From DVEG01 sp964405435 (lineage in GTDB: Bacteria > Cyanobacteriota > Cyanobacteriia > Cyanobacteriales > Oscillatoriaceae): a stretch of 64,000 nucleotides of DNA. This document shows positions 41,386-50,169 of this stretch, one piece after another. The notes beneath the pieces were generated by a model. That model made no database searches, had not been told where the DNA came from, and saw only the letters and a list, made by a program, of their open reading frames with translations. Numbering within the stretch: position 1 is the stretch's first letter; the number at the start of each line of letters is the position of its first letter. Where the stretch lies: assembly GCA_964405435.1 (NCBI GenBank), contig CAYOOD010000001.1:117983-181982 (forward strand), in the 5' to 3' direction. The position numbers were made by a program, and so were the translations under genes.

Positions 41386-41492
41386 CGGTTAGCCGATTTT
41401 AAAATTTAGAGTTGAGATTTTTGACAAAACCAAACTCTCAACTCTCAAGTCAAAATCTGCAGGTACTTAACAGCGGGTTAAATTTAGCAACG

Positions 41493-42269
41493 ATGAAGCG
41501 GCGACAGTTGATGCGCTACGCGCGGGCAGGTTTTTTGGCGACTCTAGGAATGAGTGTTACCTCTGGATTGCAGCGCTATCAAGCTCAACCCAGTAACGCT
41601 TTGTCTGTCCAATGGTTGGGTCACACTTGTTTTTTGTTTGCCGCATCCGGCAAGCGCGTATTGGTGAATCCCTTCCGATCGCTCGGCTGTACGGCGGGAT
41701 ATCGCGCCCCGAATATTCCTGCGGATTTAGTAATGATCAGCTCCCAGCTACTCGATGAAGGAGCAGTCGAAGCTCTACCCGGCGATCCTCGCTTGCTGTA
41801 CGAGTCCGGCGTCTATCAGGTAGACGGGATGCAGGTACAGGGCTTTCAGATGCAAAAAGATCGGGAAGGAGGACGGCGATTTGGTTCCAATATTGCCTGG
41901 AAGTGGACGCAGGGGGGAATTAATATCGTTCACTTGGGAGCATTAGCTGCGCCGCTGGATATCGAGCAAAAAATCCTCATTGGGCGTCCCGACTTGCTGC
42001 TGCTTCCGATTGGCGGAGGGCCAAAAGCCTATACGCCCCAGGAAGCCAAACAGGCGATGCAAGCACTCAATCCCAAGATGGTCATTCCCACCCATTACCG
42101 CACTCAAGGCGCTGATGCCAGTAAGTGCGATATCGCGCCTGTGGAGGAATTTCTCAGCTTAGTGCCTGAATCTTCCATCCGCCGCATTAACAGCGATACA
42201 ATCACCCTCAGCCCAGGCGATTTACCGGAGAGTGGCCCGGTGATTTCTGTTTTGAGTTACAGGTTTTAG
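41493..42269 (+). CDS. Exported metallo-beta-lactamase-fold hydrolase
   Basis: 258 residues from ATG 41493 (preferred because MKRRQLMRYARAGFLATLG is a Tat-type signal with RRQLM). The MBL-like core begins VQWLGHTCFLFAASGKRVLV, continues VLVNPFRSLGC, and has a later IPTHYRTQ, the UlaG-type arrangement in which some canonical HxHxDH ligands are replaced (HTCF, SSQLLDEGAV). Metal binding may therefore be altered. It is probably periplasmic. The region between trpG and this start contains a stem AGAGTTGAG/CTCAACTCT that could separate the transcripts. Confidence 0.85.
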   Translation: MKRRQLMRYARAGFLATLGMSVTSGLQRYQAQPSNALSVQWLGHTCFLFAASGKRVLVNPFRSLGCTAGYRAPNIPADLVMISSQLLDEGAVEALPGDPRLLYESGVYQVDGMQVQGFQMQKDREGGRRFGSNIAWKWTQGGINIVHLGALAAPLDIEQKILIGRPDLLLLPIGGGPKAYTPQEAKQAMQALNPKMVIPTHYRTQGADASKCDIAPVEEFLSLVPESSIRRINSDTITLSPGDLPESGPVISVLSYRF

Positions 42270-42274
42270 CCCGA

Positions 42275-42304
42275 AAAGTAGGGGCATTTCACCGCCCCTA
42301 CTTT
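42275..42304. terminator. Bidirectional terminator hairpin
   Basis: AAAGTAGGGGC-ATTTCACC-GCCCCTACTTT, an 11-bp perfect stem between convergent genes ending at 42269 and 42317. Reverse strand continues into CGGGCT, + strand into AGCCGAAAAATTTT. Confidence 0.65.
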
Positions 42305-42316
42305 AGCCGAAAAATT

Positions 42317-43543
42317 TTAAATTTTTTTATAAATTTTTTTTAGGCGAAATGCCGGAATCTCAACGAAGTAGTAAGTGAGTGAAGCGACTGCAAGTGAAAG
42401 AATGAGGGTGGCTAAAAATCTTCTAAAATAAGCGTCTAATGGAGTCGGAGAAGTCACCATACGAGCGATATTTTCTAGAATCGGCAAGTGCCAAATGTAC
42501 AAACCATAAGATAAATTGCCGAAATTCTCTAGTATTTTTAGCGGGTTTTGCAGGCAGGAAGTCAGCGAAATTTTTTCAGGGCGCTGATGGGCTTTAAAAT
42601 AATCTTCCTCTTCCACCAGGAATATAAAAGCAGATGTCACGACAGCCGCCAAAGGTGGCCCGATAAATAAGAGAAGATTTTGATGGTAATATTTTAGGTA
42701 GGCGGCTGAGAAATATAAACCTATGATGAGAAAGCCTGCGGCAATGCTTTTGGGTATTTTCAATAAAAATGAGAGGAAATGAAATTTTTTATAAAAACTA
42801 CTTTGGCGAAAATTGCCTAGGATTAAAGCATTAATTGAAAACCCGCATAAAAACGAATCTAAGTTAGTCAGTAATGGATTGTATATAAACTGGACAAAAT
42901 TAACAGAATTTATGGGAGCTTGTCCCGGCTCGGCCAGCGCCAGCCAAATTGCCGACCTTAAAAGAGAGAAGCCTAGAAGAATATTTACAATGAATTGAAT
43001 AACTTTATGGGGGTAAATTAACTGATTTTTTAAAATCTTGAATACTAGGGGAACAACCGGATAAAATTGTACTTCCGTAGAGAGCGACCACAAGGCTCCA
43101 TTGAAAGCTACAGGTAAGGTTTGATTATAAGTGAAGGTCAGCAGTCGCAGGAGATAAGGCAAATTTTCCCAATTGCGAATGTCTCTGTAAACAAATAAAC
43201 TTAAAACAATAACTGCAAAATAATAAAGCGGCAAAATTCGCCAAGCTCGATTGCCCCAGTAGTTTAAAATACCCGATCGGTCGGCGGTGTATCGTTCCGT
43301 ATAAAATAGCTTGCCCATCAAATATCCCGACAGACAAAAGAAGATTCGCACGGCGACGCCGCCGGCACTGAAGATTAACCAGCTCAGGTCTAAACCGAGA
43401 TAATTTATAGCATTTCTGGGAGGGGCACAGTGGGCAGCAACCACCATCAAACAGGCAAATCCTCGCAGAGCCAGCAGTGCATCAAAGCGCTTCGAGGGAT
43501 TTGTAATGGGTGGGGCTGGCAGGGTAGCTGCGTCTCGATCCAT
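42317..43543 (-). CDS. Acyltransferase family 3 membrane protein (OafA-like)
   Basis: 408 residues with about ten hydrophobic segments. The N-terminus carries FDALLALRGFACLMVVAAHC, with the conserved RG and catalytic His of the acyltransferase-3 family, followed by SGYLMGKLFY. The C-terminus has SYGLYIWHLPIL. Members O-acetylate or succinylate polysaccharides and lipids. The DNA is visibly more AT-rich than neighbours and I see no GCGATCGC in it, suggesting recent acquisition. Substrate is unknown. Confidence 0.92.
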   Translation of the reverse strand: MDRDAATLPAPPITNPSKRFDALLALRGFACLMVVAAHCAPPRNAINYLGLDLSWLIFSAGGVAVRIFFCLSGYLMGKLFYTERYTADRSGILNYWGNRAWRILPLYYFAVIVLSLFVYRDIRNWENLPYLLRLLTFTYNQTLPVAFNGALWSLSTEVQFYPVVPLVFKILKNQLIYPHKVIQFIVNILLGFSLLRSAIWLALAEPGQAPINSVNFVQFIYNPLLTNLDSFLCGFSINALILGNFRQSSFYKKFHFLSFLLKIPKSIAAGFLIIGLYFSAAYLKYYHQNLLLFIGPPLAAVVTSAFIFLVEEEDYFKAHQRPEKISLTSCLQNPLKILENFGNLSYGLYIWHLPILENIARMVTSPTPLDAYFRRFLATLILSLAVASLTYYFVEIPAFRLKKIYKKI

Positions 43544-43640
43544 TGAAGAATTTTTAACTGGACAGAAAACAAACTAAGCTGGGGTGGCACTGCCTGACTC
43601 ACGTTAAGATAGCACAAGATATTGAAAAAACTGAGTGGCT

Positions 43641-44927
43641 ATGCAAGCAGAATATCGCCAGCGTCGCGAACAGTTGATGGCCAAGATTGGCAGCGGCACC
43701 GCTATCTTTCGCAGCTCTCCTGTCGCGGTGATGCACAATGATGTCGAGTATGCGTTCCGGCAGGACAGCGATTTTTTCTATTTAACGGGTTTTAATGAAC
43801 CGGAGGCGGTGGCGGTTCTGGCTCCGCACCACCAGGAACACAAATTCGTGCTGTTCGTTCAGCCGAAAGATCCGGAAAAAGAGGTCTGGACGGGCTACCG
43901 CGCCGGGGTGGAAGGGGCAAAGGAACGTTACGGGGCGGATGAGGCGTATTCGATCGCCGAACTCGACGAACACCTGCCAAAGTATCTGGAGAAGGCGGAT
44001 CGGATTTACTACCGCTTTGGGCGCGATCGCTCTTTCAGCGACAAAATCGTCAAGCACTGGCAGTATTTCATGCGGATTTATCCCAAACGGGGCATGGGGC
44101 CAGTCGCGATCGAAGATACGGGGCCGATTTTACACGCCATGCGCCTGATTAAAAGCCCTGTTGAATTAGATTTGATGCGCAAAGCCGCTGAGATATCCGT
44201 TGAAGCGCACAACCACGCGCGGGAATTCGCCAAACCGGGACGCTACGAGTACGAAATCCAGGCGGAGATGGAACATATCTTTCGGCGGCGGGGCGGCGAC
44301 GGGCCGGCTTATCCGTCAATTGTGGCATCGGGACCAAATGCCTGCGTCCTCCACTACATCGAGAATAACCGTCAGTTGCAGGAGGGGGATTTACTGCTCA
44401 TCGATGCGGGATGTTCTTACGGCTATTACAACGGGGACATTACCCGGACGTTTGCGGTGAGCGGCGAGATGAGCGGCGAACAGAAGGCGATTTACGACAT
44501 CGTGCTGGAGGCGCAAAAGCAGGCGATCGCGTGCGTGCAACCGGGCAATCCCTGGAACCAAATCCACGAAACCGCCGTGCGCGTCATCGTCGAAGGATTG
44601 ATGGAGTTGGGACTGCTGGCGGGCGATAAAGAAGAAATTATCAAAGAGGAGAAATACAAACCCTTCTACATGCACCGCACCGGGCATTGGTTGGGATTAG
44701 ACGTGCATGATGCAGGCGTTTACCAACACGGCGAACAAGCGCAGCTCCTGCAACCCGGGCAAATCACCACCGTGGAACCGGGGATTTATATTGGCCCTTA
44801 TGCGAAACCGGTCGAGGGACAGCCGGAGATCGGCGATCGCTGGCGGGGCATTGGCGTGAGGATTGAGGATGACGTGTTGGTAACGGCAGGGGGACACGAG
44901 GTGCTGACGGCGGGAGTGCCCAAGTAG
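43641..44927 (+). CDS. pepP: Xaa-Pro aminopeptidase (M24B, PepP-like)
   Basis: About 428 residues from ATG 43641 (GTG 43635 also possible). N-terminal AMP_N domain (RREQLMAKIGSGTAIFRSSP, YAFRQDSDFFYLTGFNEP) and C-terminal pita-bread catalytic domain with the metal ligands in LLIDAGCSYGYYNGDITRTF (two Asp), HRTGHWLGLDVHD (His), TVEPGIY (Glu) and GVRIEDDVLV (Glu). It removes N-terminal residues before proline, with Mn or Co. Cytosolic; single-gene unit. Confidence 0.95.
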   Translation: MQAEYRQRREQLMAKIGSGTAIFRSSPVAVMHNDVEYAFRQDSDFFYLTGFNEPEAVAVLAPHHQEHKFVLFVQPKDPEKEVWTGYRAGVEGAKERYGADEAYSIAELDEHLPKYLEKADRIYYRFGRDRSFSDKIVKHWQYFMRIYPKRGMGPVAIEDTGPILHAMRLIKSPVELDLMRKAAEISVEAHNHAREFAKPGRYEYEIQAEMEHIFRRRGGDGPAYPSIVASGPNACVLHYIENNRQLQEGDLLLIDAGCSYGYYNGDITRTFAVSGEMSGEQKAIYDIVLEAQKQAIACVQPGNPWNQIHETAVRVIVEGLMELGLLAGDKEEIIKEEKYKPFYMHRTGHWLGLDVHDAGVYQHGEQAQLLQPGQITTVEPGIYIGPYAKPVEGQPEIGDRWRGIGVRIEDDVLVTAGGHEVLTAGVPK

Positions 44928-45198
44928 AAAACGAGCGCTCTCAAAGCGATCGCCCTGCCGCGCGGGAGTGAAAGCCTTCACTCCAGAAGCTTCCACTCAA
45001 AAGAAACGATTAAGCTAAATTTGCGTCTGATGGGTGCCCGTCACATCTTTTCGGGAAGGCTTGTCGCCTCAAAGACGACATAGCGGTTAAGTGCGATCGC
45101 GATAAGCGTTCCTCGCGCGAAGCTGTAGGGGCGGGCACTTTCTGCACTGCCCCAGCGCAACAGTGAATCGCCCATTTGTTCCTAGATTTCATCGTGCC

Positions 45199-45993
45199 AT
45201 GAAGCTCACAACCATTTCCCTGCTGGCAATTACCCTGCTGCTAGCCGCTTGCCGAGAACCTCCTTACAGCACCCGCATTCAATCCCAGTCTGCCTCGGTG
45301 CCTCCCGAGCAGCTCCCCGACTATCAGTGCCAAGGAGAAATCCCAGAACCGTTACAAGAAAAACTCGAGGACTATCGGCTGGCGCAAGAAGAAGACTTCG
45401 TAAGTTCGATTCGCCAGTATGCCCGGGAAGCCCCCGTCAAACCCACCTGTAGCATCTTCACCGCTGACTTCAACGGCGATGGTGCGAAAGATTATGCCAT
45501 GTTGCTCGTCAATAAAAATGTTTCGGAGGACGAATCGGAGGACAGAAACGCCTTTCGGTTTGAGCTATTGGTGAATCGGGGGAATGGCAAGTTTGGTAGG
45601 GCGGCAGTGAGGAGCTATACAAAAGCGAATCAAGCAACTGCCGGCGTTATTTATACCAGTATGCGGTTAAAACCGGCGAAAGAAAAAGGAGCAGCCAATC
45701 GCGATCGGTTTCCCCTCAAACCCGGGACGGTTGAGTGGGAAAGCTTTTTAAATCAACCCGCGATCGAACTGTGGCGAGCCCTTCCCCTGACTCCCGACCG
45801 ACAGCCGCAAGATTTAAATATCAGCACGCTGGCTTTTTGCTCGGAGGTTTTTTACTTTGTCGTAGAGAAGGAGGAAACAGCTTCAGAGCCGAATTCCCAA
45901 AAAACTGCGGAAGACAACCCCGCCACCTCCGAAAGCGAGGGCTCTGAAACCCCTGTCGATCGCCGGTTAAAAACCGCCAGCGTTTGCGATTGA
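45199..45993 (+). CDS. Lipoprotein of unknown function
   Basis: 264 residues from ATG 45199, chosen because MKLTTISLLAITLLLAAC is a lipoprotein signal with lipobox LLAAC; a start 36 bases earlier would put 12 residues before it. The mature protein includes CSIFTADFNGDGAKDYAMLL, a FG-GAP/VCBS-like calcium-loop fragment, and a C-terminal tail rich in E and S. It is probably anchored in the outer or plasma membrane on the periplasmic side. Family is not recognised. Confidence 0.82.
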   Translation: MKLTTISLLAITLLLAACREPPYSTRIQSQSASVPPEQLPDYQCQGEIPEPLQEKLEDYRLAQEEDFVSSIRQYAREAPVKPTCSIFTADFNGDGAKDYAMLLVNKNVSEDESEDRNAFRFELLVNRGNGKFGRAAVRSYTKANQATAGVIYTSMRLKPAKEKGAANRDRFPLKPGTVEWESFLNQPAIELWRALPLTPDRQPQDLNISTLAFCSEVFYFVVEKEETASEPNSQKTAEDNPATSESEGSETPVDRRLKTASVCD

Positions 45994-46169
45994 ATCGCTC
46001 TAGGGCACGGGCGCGCGATGCCCCGAAAAGTACCGCAGTAGCAATGCTCTATGTTCTCGACAGCTATGAGTTAGAATTTATGCCGCGACACGCCGCTACG
46101 CAAGCAGGCGGGGAAGGGACAATTTCACTGGTGAGTTGAGATTTAAACAGGGTTTTAAGGACACATACA

Positions 46170-48404
46170 ATGCAGGCTTATAAAAAAATCGTGGCTTCAG
46201 TGCTGACAGTTGTGGCGATCGCGCCAATGGGGGCGATCGCCCGTGCCGTCGAGCCCGAATTCGATCCGGCAGCAGCTCCCTCCGTCACCAAAGCGCTGCC
46301 AGCCAACGTAGCAGGCGTATTTTTAATCAATACCAGCCAGGAAAGCTGGAGCAGCTTAAACCGATACAATCCCTTACCCATAGATTTAAAAGGGCCGGGA
46401 AGCTTGCCGTTTCTGCCGCCAGAGATAAACTTTGCAGAAGACGTGCAGCCGTGGCTGGGCGAGTGGACGGGGGTGGCTTTGCTGCCGCTCAAAAGCAGTG
46501 CCCCATCCGATACAGAGCAAAGCATCCCAGCCGCTGGCATTCTCATGGTCGCACCCGTAACCGACGCAGCTGCCGCAGAAGCTTTTACGGCGCAATTGCA
46601 AGAAACATTGCAAGAGAGTCGGCAAGAAGCGCCCATCGAGAAAGAATATCAGGGCATTAAAATATTAGAGTGGCCCGCAAAAGTACCGCCTCCGTTGGAG
46701 GATTTCCCAAAAAATTGTCCCGATTCCGAGCCGGATTGTAACTCGGAAGAATCTTTGCCCCCCGCTGAGACAGAGCCGTCGTCGGAGGGGGAAGAATTGC
46801 CGAATTGGCAGCAGATGCCGGTGCCGGAAGTGCCAGAGCTGCCGAAATTGCCGCCAGCGCAACCGTTTCCGCCAGCGCCAGAGGTGACGCCAGTGCCGGA
46901 GCTGCCGCCGCTGCCGTCGCCGCAGAATCTGCCGTCGCCGCGACCGTTGCGAACTCTGCCGCCCGTCGAGTTGCAACCGCCTCAATCCCTGCCCCAGCCC
47001 CGAACTCAGTTACCTTTATCCCCGAAGAGCATATTATCCAAATTTGCTCTAGGGTTTTTGCCCGGGTTGTCCCCTTCGAGGTATCGAGTGCAGGCGGCAA
47101 ACAGCGAATCGCCGGAGCTCGTGGAACCTTCCCTAGAAGAAACAGAACCTTTCGAGGAAGAGATGCCGCCCGTCGAGTTCGAGCCAGTAGTGGAAAGCCA
47201 ACCGGGTTTGGCGATCGCCCTGTTGCCGGGATACCTGGCAGCGTCCACCAGCAGCGCCGCGATCGAGGAATTTATAGACAGCCAAAAAAACAGTCAAGCC
47301 GAGAAAACTTCTCTCGCTGACACGCCCGGGTTTCAGCGCACCCTCAAGCACCCGGAATTTTCGCGATCGCTGATGGCGGGATATCTGAATTTCAACGCCG
47401 CAATTGAACTGGATTTAACCGCCGAGTTGCCCGAAATACCGGGCGGATTTCCCCTCCCCCTGCCGCCGCTCTCCCTGCTGGCGGTTGTCTTGGAGCCCCT
47501 GGGAATGGTTTACAACACGGCAGAAGTGCTGACTTGGGTGCAGCCGGAAGGCATCCGATCGCAAGCAGGTGCTTACTTCAGGCTTCCCCAACTCGAAGAG
47601 GCTGTCAAGCAGACCGGCGAAACCGAGCGAATGTTGGCGAAGTTACCCGGTACTGTTTACTTTGCTTACAACAGCCGCAATTTAAAACAGCAGTGGAAGA
47701 TTATTTCCACCCTGTTGAGCTTTGGGGAGCCGCCGGCGATCGAGTCGGTGCGCGAGTTCGTCCTCAACAGCACCGGGCTGGATATCGATCGCGATATCTT
47801 TGACTGGATGGATGGGGAATACGCGCTGTTTTTCTTTCCCACTACCCAAGGTTTGCTTCCCGCCCTTTCGCCGCAGTTCTCGCTGGGGATTGGCGTGATG
47901 GTGCAAACGAGCGATCGCCCCACCGCCGAAAACACCATCGCCAAACTGCAAGAATTGGTCGAGACTTCCTCGGCGGGTTCCGTAACCGTTGCCAACTACC
48001 AGCAGGGCGATCGCCCCGTCATCAGTTGGGAAACCAAACTGCCCCAGCAAAGCTTGCCGCAGAGCATTTTTGCTTACCGCTGGACGGACGACAACACCCT
48101 CATCCTCACCACCGGCACTGGGCCAATGGCCGCTTTAGATCCGGCACCGAATCAGTCGCTTTTAGCGTCGTACAACTACCAAGTTGCTACAGCCAGCCTG
48201 CCCCAGCCCAATGTCGGTTCCTTTTACATGAATTGGGGAGCCGTGATGTCATTTTTCTTGACTTTTGCGCCGCCCGATGACTCGGAAACCTCTCGTATAG
48301 TCAGGCAAATTATAGGAATTCCGCGCAGTCTCAGCTATGCGGTTTCTACAACGCCTGAAAAAGTGCAGACAGATTTTTTCCTGGTTTTAGGAGCGGTGCG
48401 GTAA
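46170..48404 (+). CDS. DUF3352 domain protein
   Basis: 744 residues. After a signal peptide (VASVLTVVAIAPMGAIARAV) the protein shows the cyanobacterial DUF3352 pattern: LPANVAGVFLINTSQESWSS, ALLPLKSSAP, later SDRPTAENTIAKLQELVETS and SFYMNWGAVMSFFLTF. A ~150-residue insertion (about residues 170-325) is proline- and glutamate-rich with runs such as PELPPLPSPQNLPSP and splits the domain; it is unusually long. Presumed to lie in the periplasm; function is unknown. Confidence 0.88.
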   Translation: MQAYKKIVASVLTVVAIAPMGAIARAVEPEFDPAAAPSVTKALPANVAGVFLINTSQESWSSLNRYNPLPIDLKGPGSLPFLPPEINFAEDVQPWLGEWTGVALLPLKSSAPSDTEQSIPAAGILMVAPVTDAAAAEAFTAQLQETLQESRQEAPIEKEYQGIKILEWPAKVPPPLEDFPKNCPDSEPDCNSEESLPPAETEPSSEGEELPNWQQMPVPEVPELPKLPPAQPFPPAPEVTPVPELPPLPSPQNLPSPRPLRTLPPVELQPPQSLPQPRTQLPLSPKSILSKFALGFLPGLSPSRYRVQAANSESPELVEPSLEETEPFEEEMPPVEFEPVVESQPGLAIALLPGYLAASTSSAAIEEFIDSQKNSQAEKTSLADTPGFQRTLKHPEFSRSLMAGYLNFNAAIELDLTAELPEIPGGFPLPLPPLSLLAVVLEPLGMVYNTAEVLTWVQPEGIRSQAGAYFRLPQLEEAVKQTGETERMLAKLPGTVYFAYNSRNLKQQWKIISTLLSFGEPPAIESVREFVLNSTGLDIDRDIFDWMDGEYALFFFPTTQGLLPALSPQFSLGIGVMVQTSDRPTAENTIAKLQELVETSSAGSVTVANYQQGDRPVISWETKLPQQSLPQSIFAYRWTDDNTLILTTGTGPMAALDPAPNQSLLASYNYQVATASLPQPNVGSFYMNWGAVMSFFLTFAPPDDSETSRIVRQIIGIPRSLSYAVSTTPEKVQTDFFLVLGAVR

Positions 48405-48440
48405 TCGCAGAGGTGTTTTGAGTTATTACTGAAATATGTG

Positions 48441-48459
48441 GGGTGCCCTCAGAGCACCC
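48441..48459 (+). terminator. Hairpin after the DUF3352 gene
   Basis: GGGTGC-CCTCAGA-GCACCC stem without a U-run, 36 bases past the stop. Confidence 0.35.
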
Positions 48460-48504
48460 TAGTGATTAGAATTTAAACTCGACCAACTCAAAATACCCAC
48501 AGGA

Positions 48505-49722
48505 ATGCTCGCACAGATTAAAGACATAGCCGCAACCCTAGCGCCTCGCTTGATTGAAATACGGCGTCACATCCACGCTCACCCAGAACTCAGCGCCCAG
48601 GAGTATCAAACGGCGGCGTATGTAGCCGGGGTTCTGTCCTCTTGCGGGCTGCACGTCAAAGAAGCCGTGGGCAAAACCGGTGTCGTGGGAGAGCTGGAAG
48701 GAAAAGGCACGGATAAGCGGGTGTTGGCGATTCGCACGGATATGGATGCCCTGCCGATCGCCGAACGGACTGGGTTGGAGTATGCTTCGCGCAATGAAGG
48801 GGTGATGCACGCTTGCGGGCACGACGTGCATACAGCCGTCGGGTTGGGCGCGGCGATGGTACTGTCTCAGTTGGGAGAGCAATTGCCGGGAACGGTGCGG
48901 TTTCTGTTTCAGCCCGCTGAGGAAATCGCTAAGGGTGCAGCCTGGATGGTGGAAGACGGGGCGATGCGAGACGTGACGGCTCTTTTGGGAGTTCACGTTT
49001 TCCCCTCGATTCCGGGGGGCTCGGTGGGGATTCGTCACGGGGCGCTGACGGCAGCGGCGGACGATTTGGAGATAATTATTATCGGAGAATCGGGTCACGG
49101 GGCGCGCCCTCACGAGGCGATCGATGCGATTTGGATTGCTTCGCAGGCGATTGTGGCGCTGCAGCAGGCGATAAGCCGCACTCAGAATCCCCTGCGCCCG
49201 GTGGTGCTGACGATCGGGCAGATATCCGGGGGCAGGGCACCGAATGTGATTGCCGATCGCGTGAAGTTGCTGGGAACGGTGCGATCGCTGCATCCCGAAA
49301 CCAGCGCCAGTTTGCCCGGGTGGATCGAGCAAATTGTGGCGAGTGTCTGTCAGGCTTACGGCGCTCGCTACGAGTTGAATTACAAGCGCGGCGTGCCTTC
49401 GGTACAAAATGACCCCGCGCTGACGCAGTTATTGCAGGTGGCGGCTTTGGAGGCGTGGGGGGGCGATCGCGTGCAAATCTTGCCCGAACCTTCCCTCGGT
49501 GCCGAAGATTTTTCCTTATATTTGCAACATGCTCCCGGCAGCATGTTTCGCCTGGGGGTTGGCCACAAAGACAAGCCCAATTACCCCCTGCACCATCCCC
49601 AGTTTGAAGTAGACGAGTCGGCGATCGTTACCGGCGTCGTTACCTTAGCCCACGCCGCCTGCATGTATTGGCACTGCCAGAACTGCCTGCGATCGGCAAA
49701 GGAACTTAAAAGTAAACTTTAA
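48505..49722 (+). CDS. M20-family amidohydrolase (N-acyl amino acid hydrolase type)
   Basis: 405 residues. IRRHIHAHPELSAQEYQTA at the N-terminus, IRTDMDALPI and HACGHDVHTAVGLGAA for the metal site, QPAEEIAKGAAWM with the general-base Glu, and LGAEDFSLYLQHAPGSMF near the C-terminus are the marks of the M20D subfamily. Members hydrolyse N-acyl amino acids, indole-amino acid conjugates or related amides; the substrate is not known. Cytosolic; it begins 45 bases after the hairpin following DUF3352. Confidence 0.95.
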   Translation: MLAQIKDIAATLAPRLIEIRRHIHAHPELSAQEYQTAAYVAGVLSSCGLHVKEAVGKTGVVGELEGKGTDKRVLAIRTDMDALPIAERTGLEYASRNEGVMHACGHDVHTAVGLGAAMVLSQLGEQLPGTVRFLFQPAEEIAKGAAWMVEDGAMRDVTALLGVHVFPSIPGGSVGIRHGALTAAADDLEIIIIGESGHGARPHEAIDAIWIASQAIVALQQAISRTQNPLRPVVLTIGQISGGRAPNVIADRVKLLGTVRSLHPETSASLPGWIEQIVASVCQAYGARYELNYKRGVPSVQNDPALTQLLQVAALEAWGGDRVQILPEPSLGAEDFSLYLQHAPGSMFRLGVGHKDKPNYPLHHPQFEVDESAIVTGVVTLAHAACMYWHCQNCLRSAKELKSKL

Positions 49723-49903
49723 ATAGCGATATTTTAAAGTACGGTAATTTACCCATCTTATCCTCACTTTTTATCTCCCCAATCCCCCATGCTCAATGCC
49801 CCATGCCCCATTCCCCAATCGGTTTATCCCCAAAGACGGATGAGGCAACGCTGGCCATTTGCTAAATTGCGAGTAGTTGAAAACGGAAAAAAGGTTTGAA
49901 ACT

Positions 49904-50158
49904 ATGGCATCACCAACACCACTTCAGGGAATCGAACTCATCGACTGTGCCAAAGCCAATGCCAAGCAGGGAATGGAAACAGCCGCCAAACTGTGTGGTT
50001 ATGGTGAAAACCTCAGCACTTTTAAGCAAGAATTGAAACAAGCTTGCCAAAACATCGGTGTTGAGATTCACGAGCTGAGCGACTTAATTACCGATCAGCA
50101 GACAGCCAGAATAAATGGTGGCATAGAAGTCGCTCCCGATACGGCATCCGATCTTTAG
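49904..50158 (+). CDS. Small protein with Gly-Gly near C-terminus
   Basis: 84 residues from ATG 49904 (a frame open 27 bases earlier is less likely). The N-terminal part, LQGIELIDCAKANAKQGME, and the following STFKQELKQACQNIGVEIHE are helical; the C-terminus reads ITDQQTARINGG followed by 11 acidic residues (IEVAPDTASDL). This leader-GG-core outline resembles double-glycine peptides such as Nif11-type precursors, but it is not a clear Nif11 domain. No modifying enzyme or C39 transporter is adjacent. It may simply be a conserved cyanobacterial small protein. Confidence 0.7.
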   Translation: MASPTPLQGIELIDCAKANAKQGMETAAKLCGYGENLSTFKQELKQACQNIGVEIHELSDLITDQQTARINGGIEVAPDTASDL

Positions 50159-50169
50159 CGCGAGAAACG

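Noticed and set aside
46657..47320. Ala-rich ORFs on both strands in the DUF3352 Pro-rich insert
   Set aside because: Frameshadows of a CCG/GAG-rich repeat; they have no ribosome sites.
48538..49407. 289-codon reverse ORF opposite the M20 hydrolase
   Set aside because: Shadow of a gene with intact catalytic motifs; no protein-like domains in the reverse frame.
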